A stretch of DNA of 64,000 nt from Lineus longissimus. Its lineage: Eukaryota; Nemertea; Pilidiophora; Heteronemertea; Lineidae. Positions 60,793-64,000 of the stretch are shown here, one piece after another. Where the stretch lies: assembly GCF_910592395.1 (NCBI RefSeq), contig NC_088309.1, positions 23,376,599-23,440,598 of the forward strand, written 5' to 3'. A model generated the notes under the pieces. It had not been told where the DNA came from. It worked only from the letters and a program-made list of their open reading frames with translations, and searched no databases. Both the position numbers and the translations under genes were made by a program. Positions within the stretch are counted from its first letter, which is position 1; each line of letters opens with the position of its first letter.

Positions 60793-63700
60793 GATCGCTC
60801 TTTGTAATGGTTTTCAGTCGCTAAGATGAGGTTGGCTAAACGAAGATGACGCCTTGTTGTCGGTGACACAATGACTGCCTTGGTTGCCAAAAAGATCACC
60901 ATGGAAAAGGTAGTCTACAATGTATCCTCCTCTACCCCCGGCGGCGGTCACGGCGATGTGCTCCGATTAAGCGCTGTTCTCCAGACCGGCGTAGATAAAC
61001 CAACACTTCTAGGCTGATTGAAGGCAGCAGGTTTATCGTTGTGCTCCACTAACAAATATTCAAGCCGGAGGCCATGAGATATCCATCCGAAACAACACAT
61101 CTAATGTACTCCCGCATCAAAAAAACTACAACTACACATGCATGTTTGTAATGAAATGCGATATACCAATGCAATTTAGCAGTAATGATGCCGGCGAAGA
61201 CGTCATCAAAAACGAGCTTGATGAGGGAGTATCTGGCAAATTGTATGTTTTTGGAGCAATTCTCACAAAATCGACCACGACTTCCGAACCAGTCAGAATT
61301 CTTTAGTGAAATAAAACGTATCTTCGTCAGAAATACGTCTCACGTCCATTCTATACGCCATAAAACAAGACGATTAAGGACTAACATATTTTTCATTACA
61401 AACCAATGATACCACGTGGCCAAGGCCCTTTATAATTTTAGAGTTTGACAGAGTTCTATCATTCTATGTTTGTGGGAAATCAGGACTCCTTCTCAGTCCC
61501 CGCCCCTTCTCAGTCCTTGTCATCTCAGCTGATTACTGCCACTTGAAGGAAATGGTCTCGGTGGTGACTTCCGTCCATCTCGGACAGTATTTGTTTGGTA
61601 GTTGGTCATGTTTGAGGAAGTCATTGCAGACAGCCGACAACCGGGATTTTAGCCTGACGAGGTTATTGATCCGTGTGTAGATTATACTAAGAGGAAAAAA
61701 GACAGTGACATGACGTCAGTGTTTTCACTGATCCCTTTGCCTGGTTACCAGTCAAGAAAAAGAAGGAATCGATTTTTCGCTTTTTGAAATTTCTATGAAC
61801 ATCGGGGTGATCAGATGGTGCAAAACCGTTCAAGAAAGCAGTATCAGCACCTCACAGAGTTGAAAACAATGGTAGATATTTTCCTTTGGCGTTGTCGGTA
61901 ACAGACCGTTACATGACCAGTCTGCTTTCCCCGCTGCTTCGTAAAAGGCTGACATTGGCGCTGTGCACTATCTTTATCTCATAAATCATCGGCGATATTA
62001 GGCTCATTTCGGTGACAGATATGTCATACTGGTACCTTGGGTACTCTCGGTTCCCCCTTTGATCAACATAATAAGCTTACAAGTGATACAGAGGGAACTG
62101 GCGGATGTTGCATGCCAACGAAAGATGACCTTTATCAGAGAGCAGTCCACGGCCATGAGATCACAGGATGTCATCAAGGGTATAGCTAGAACGAGATATC
62201 ATTATATGAAGACAACACGTTTTGCCGCTATCGTCTAAGATATTTGGATGGTGGACTCTCCTTTGGGCTGCACTTAGCATTTTCGCCTACATATAGCTCG
62301 CACTATATTTTTTTACCAGATGAAGGTATGTATTGAGATACATTGTAACTCGGAAGGGCATGTAGCTCATTCCCAGTTGGTTAATCCAAAACAAATTCAT
62401 GTGCACAGATGTACGTGTAATCGATGTTTCTTTGCTACAATCATGTACTTTGATCTTTTGGTATGTCACACCATTGAGATGTGGGGATCACACTTTTTGT
62501 TCACTAAAAAAGCGTTAAAATCAGTCAGCAAATTCCTTGCATGTGATCTATGGTATTTGGCATATATAGTATATGGTACAGTTTCAAAGTTCAAATAACA
62601 TAAATGGTGACTCTTTAACGACCTTTTCTCAAAAGTACTCATATAATTTTCAAGTAACTATACATGTAAAAAGGCCTAATACTCGACGACTCGGCGGACA
62701 CAATTACAGAGCTAGAAGCGGCATTGCCGTGATGAGACTATACGAGGATTACATGGCAGACTCGTTTTCCCAGAGAAACGAGTTTAAAAGTGCAGAGGCA
62801 GCAAATAGAACACGACATGGGTTGTCACCCACAAATACGCAGTACATGTTGCACTACGAAATACATAGCTCGCACCGGTTAAGAAATACGTAGGCATTAA
62901 TTAAATAACTTGGCCAAAGTCAATGTTTTTTTTTTCTGAGCGGTTTTTCTTCCTGCGACATGATCTCTTGTAACAACGTCTAAGGAAATTAAATGCAAAC
63001 CAAGTTCGCAAGTGTGCTAGATGAAAAATCTAATGGCACCAATAAGCTAAGTTCGGTTCGACGAAAAATGAATTAAGATTTTGTTTAACTTGCCTACTGA
63101 CAGTCCGCCTAGATGTCATGCTCATTCATGTAACGGCTTAAAGCGGTTTCCGGAATGCAAACCTTCGGGCGAAAACATTAAAAACAAATCACGAATGAGC
63201 AAAGACAATGGGTTCTCGCATTTGTGGCATATTTATTGGTGAGTGGGAAATGTGGTTATTACGAACGAATCTACTAAGTCATGATGTTTGTAAGTTGCGA
63301 AAAGTGACCCCAGGGACAAAGGATTCCATATGTACTTTTAGTGTCCGGTCTCAGGCCGAACAGGGAAATAGCCAAAGCCTCCATCGTTTCTATAATATCT
63401 TGTACATGTAGGAACCAAAGACAGTTCGTCCAAGAAATGGTATACAAAATCTGGATTTTCCTGGCATGAAGGGAAAAACTGTAGCATCAGAATCGTAGAA
63501 CCACACCAGAGAATGGCATCTGTGTCCACACGCTCTTTTACTGAATGTTGCTCTTGAGATTTATTTTGGTCTCCTCGTTTTTGGGGCCGTTTATTACATC
63601 ACTTAAAAAGATGCAAGACATTTTACGTTATGTCTTAAGGCTGGCTGGGGGCATTAAACAGAGTCTAGGTCATATTTTCCACGATTTTTTTTATTAATAT

Positions 63701-64000
63701 TGTCTATAAATAGTACAATGCAAATTCTTGTGAAAGCCTCTTTCCTCTTTCAACAGAGATATGAAGTTGAACAACCTTTCACGCAAGTCACAAAGTGATA
63801 TAATGTTGAATTCCTCAAGCAAATGTATAGTACATGTATAAATCAGTTGTTTGAGAGAAAACCCAGTATAAAATCGAATAATACAACCAATGTGTCGGTG
63901 ACACCAAGTTGTTCGATGGTACATGATGTCATGTTCCGGCTTGGTCTTTCCGTTTAAACCTGGTGGTGGAACGCGATCCCACTCAACACATTATTGTCCA
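60793..64000. other. Non-coding region to the right edge
   Basis: Apart from the likely promoter of the adjacent GPCR, nothing is recognised. Open frames of 60-106 codons (for example 62320-62598 and 62573-62893, plus) show no domain resemblance or splice structure. Confidence 0.4.

Overview
The window is eukaryotic nuclear DNA, almost certainly from a bilaterian animal and most likely a lophotrochozoan (mollusc, annelid, brachiopod or a relative). Genes are sparse and split by GT-AG introns. The proteins are animal-type: a mitochondrial rRNA methyltransferase, a carboxypeptidase M-like enzyme, three class A GPCRs, a PAN/apple-domain secreted protein and a cysteine-rich secreted peptide. The palindromic string ACATGTACATGT recurs throughout, and short transposable elements and minisatellites are abundant. 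The phylum cannot be fixed from sequence reading alone.

Layout. 0-9.3 kb is gene-dense. A PhnD-like (phosphonate-binding family) gene runs off the left edge on the minus strand. It is head-to-head with a four-exon MRM3-like methyltransferase gene, and a palindromic MITE lies in the shared promoter. An eight-exon carboxypeptidase M-like gene follows on the minus strand. 9.3-24 kb is mostly non-coding: several MITEs, a deletion-derivative/parent pair of an unknown element, a tRNA-derived SINE head, tandem repeats, and a two-exon laminin-like coiled-coil fragment at 20.7-21.3 kb that stops just before one of the repeats. At 24.05 kb is the 5' coding exon (TM1-TM5) of an adenosine-receptor-like GPCR whose 3' exon was not found.

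25-46.8 kb is a gene desert with a 134-142 bp tandem triplication, several hairpins, a zinc-finger-like ORF and a possible secreted-peptide ORF. 46.9-55.6 kb holds a pair of collinear duplicated segments. Copy A is 3.15 kb; copy B is 1.26 kb and lacks three internal blocks. They flank an intronless peptide-type GPCR (minus) and a two-coding-exon cysteine-rich peptide gene (plus). 56.1-60.8 kb carries a small secreted single-PAN-domain gene and a three-exon peptide-type GPCR, both minus. 60.8-64 kb shows nothing recognisable.

The genes do not form an evident pathway. The shared theme from 50 to 61 kb is secreted peptides or proteins and orphan receptors. All exon structures were assembled by eye from splice consensus, reading phase and protein family resemblance.
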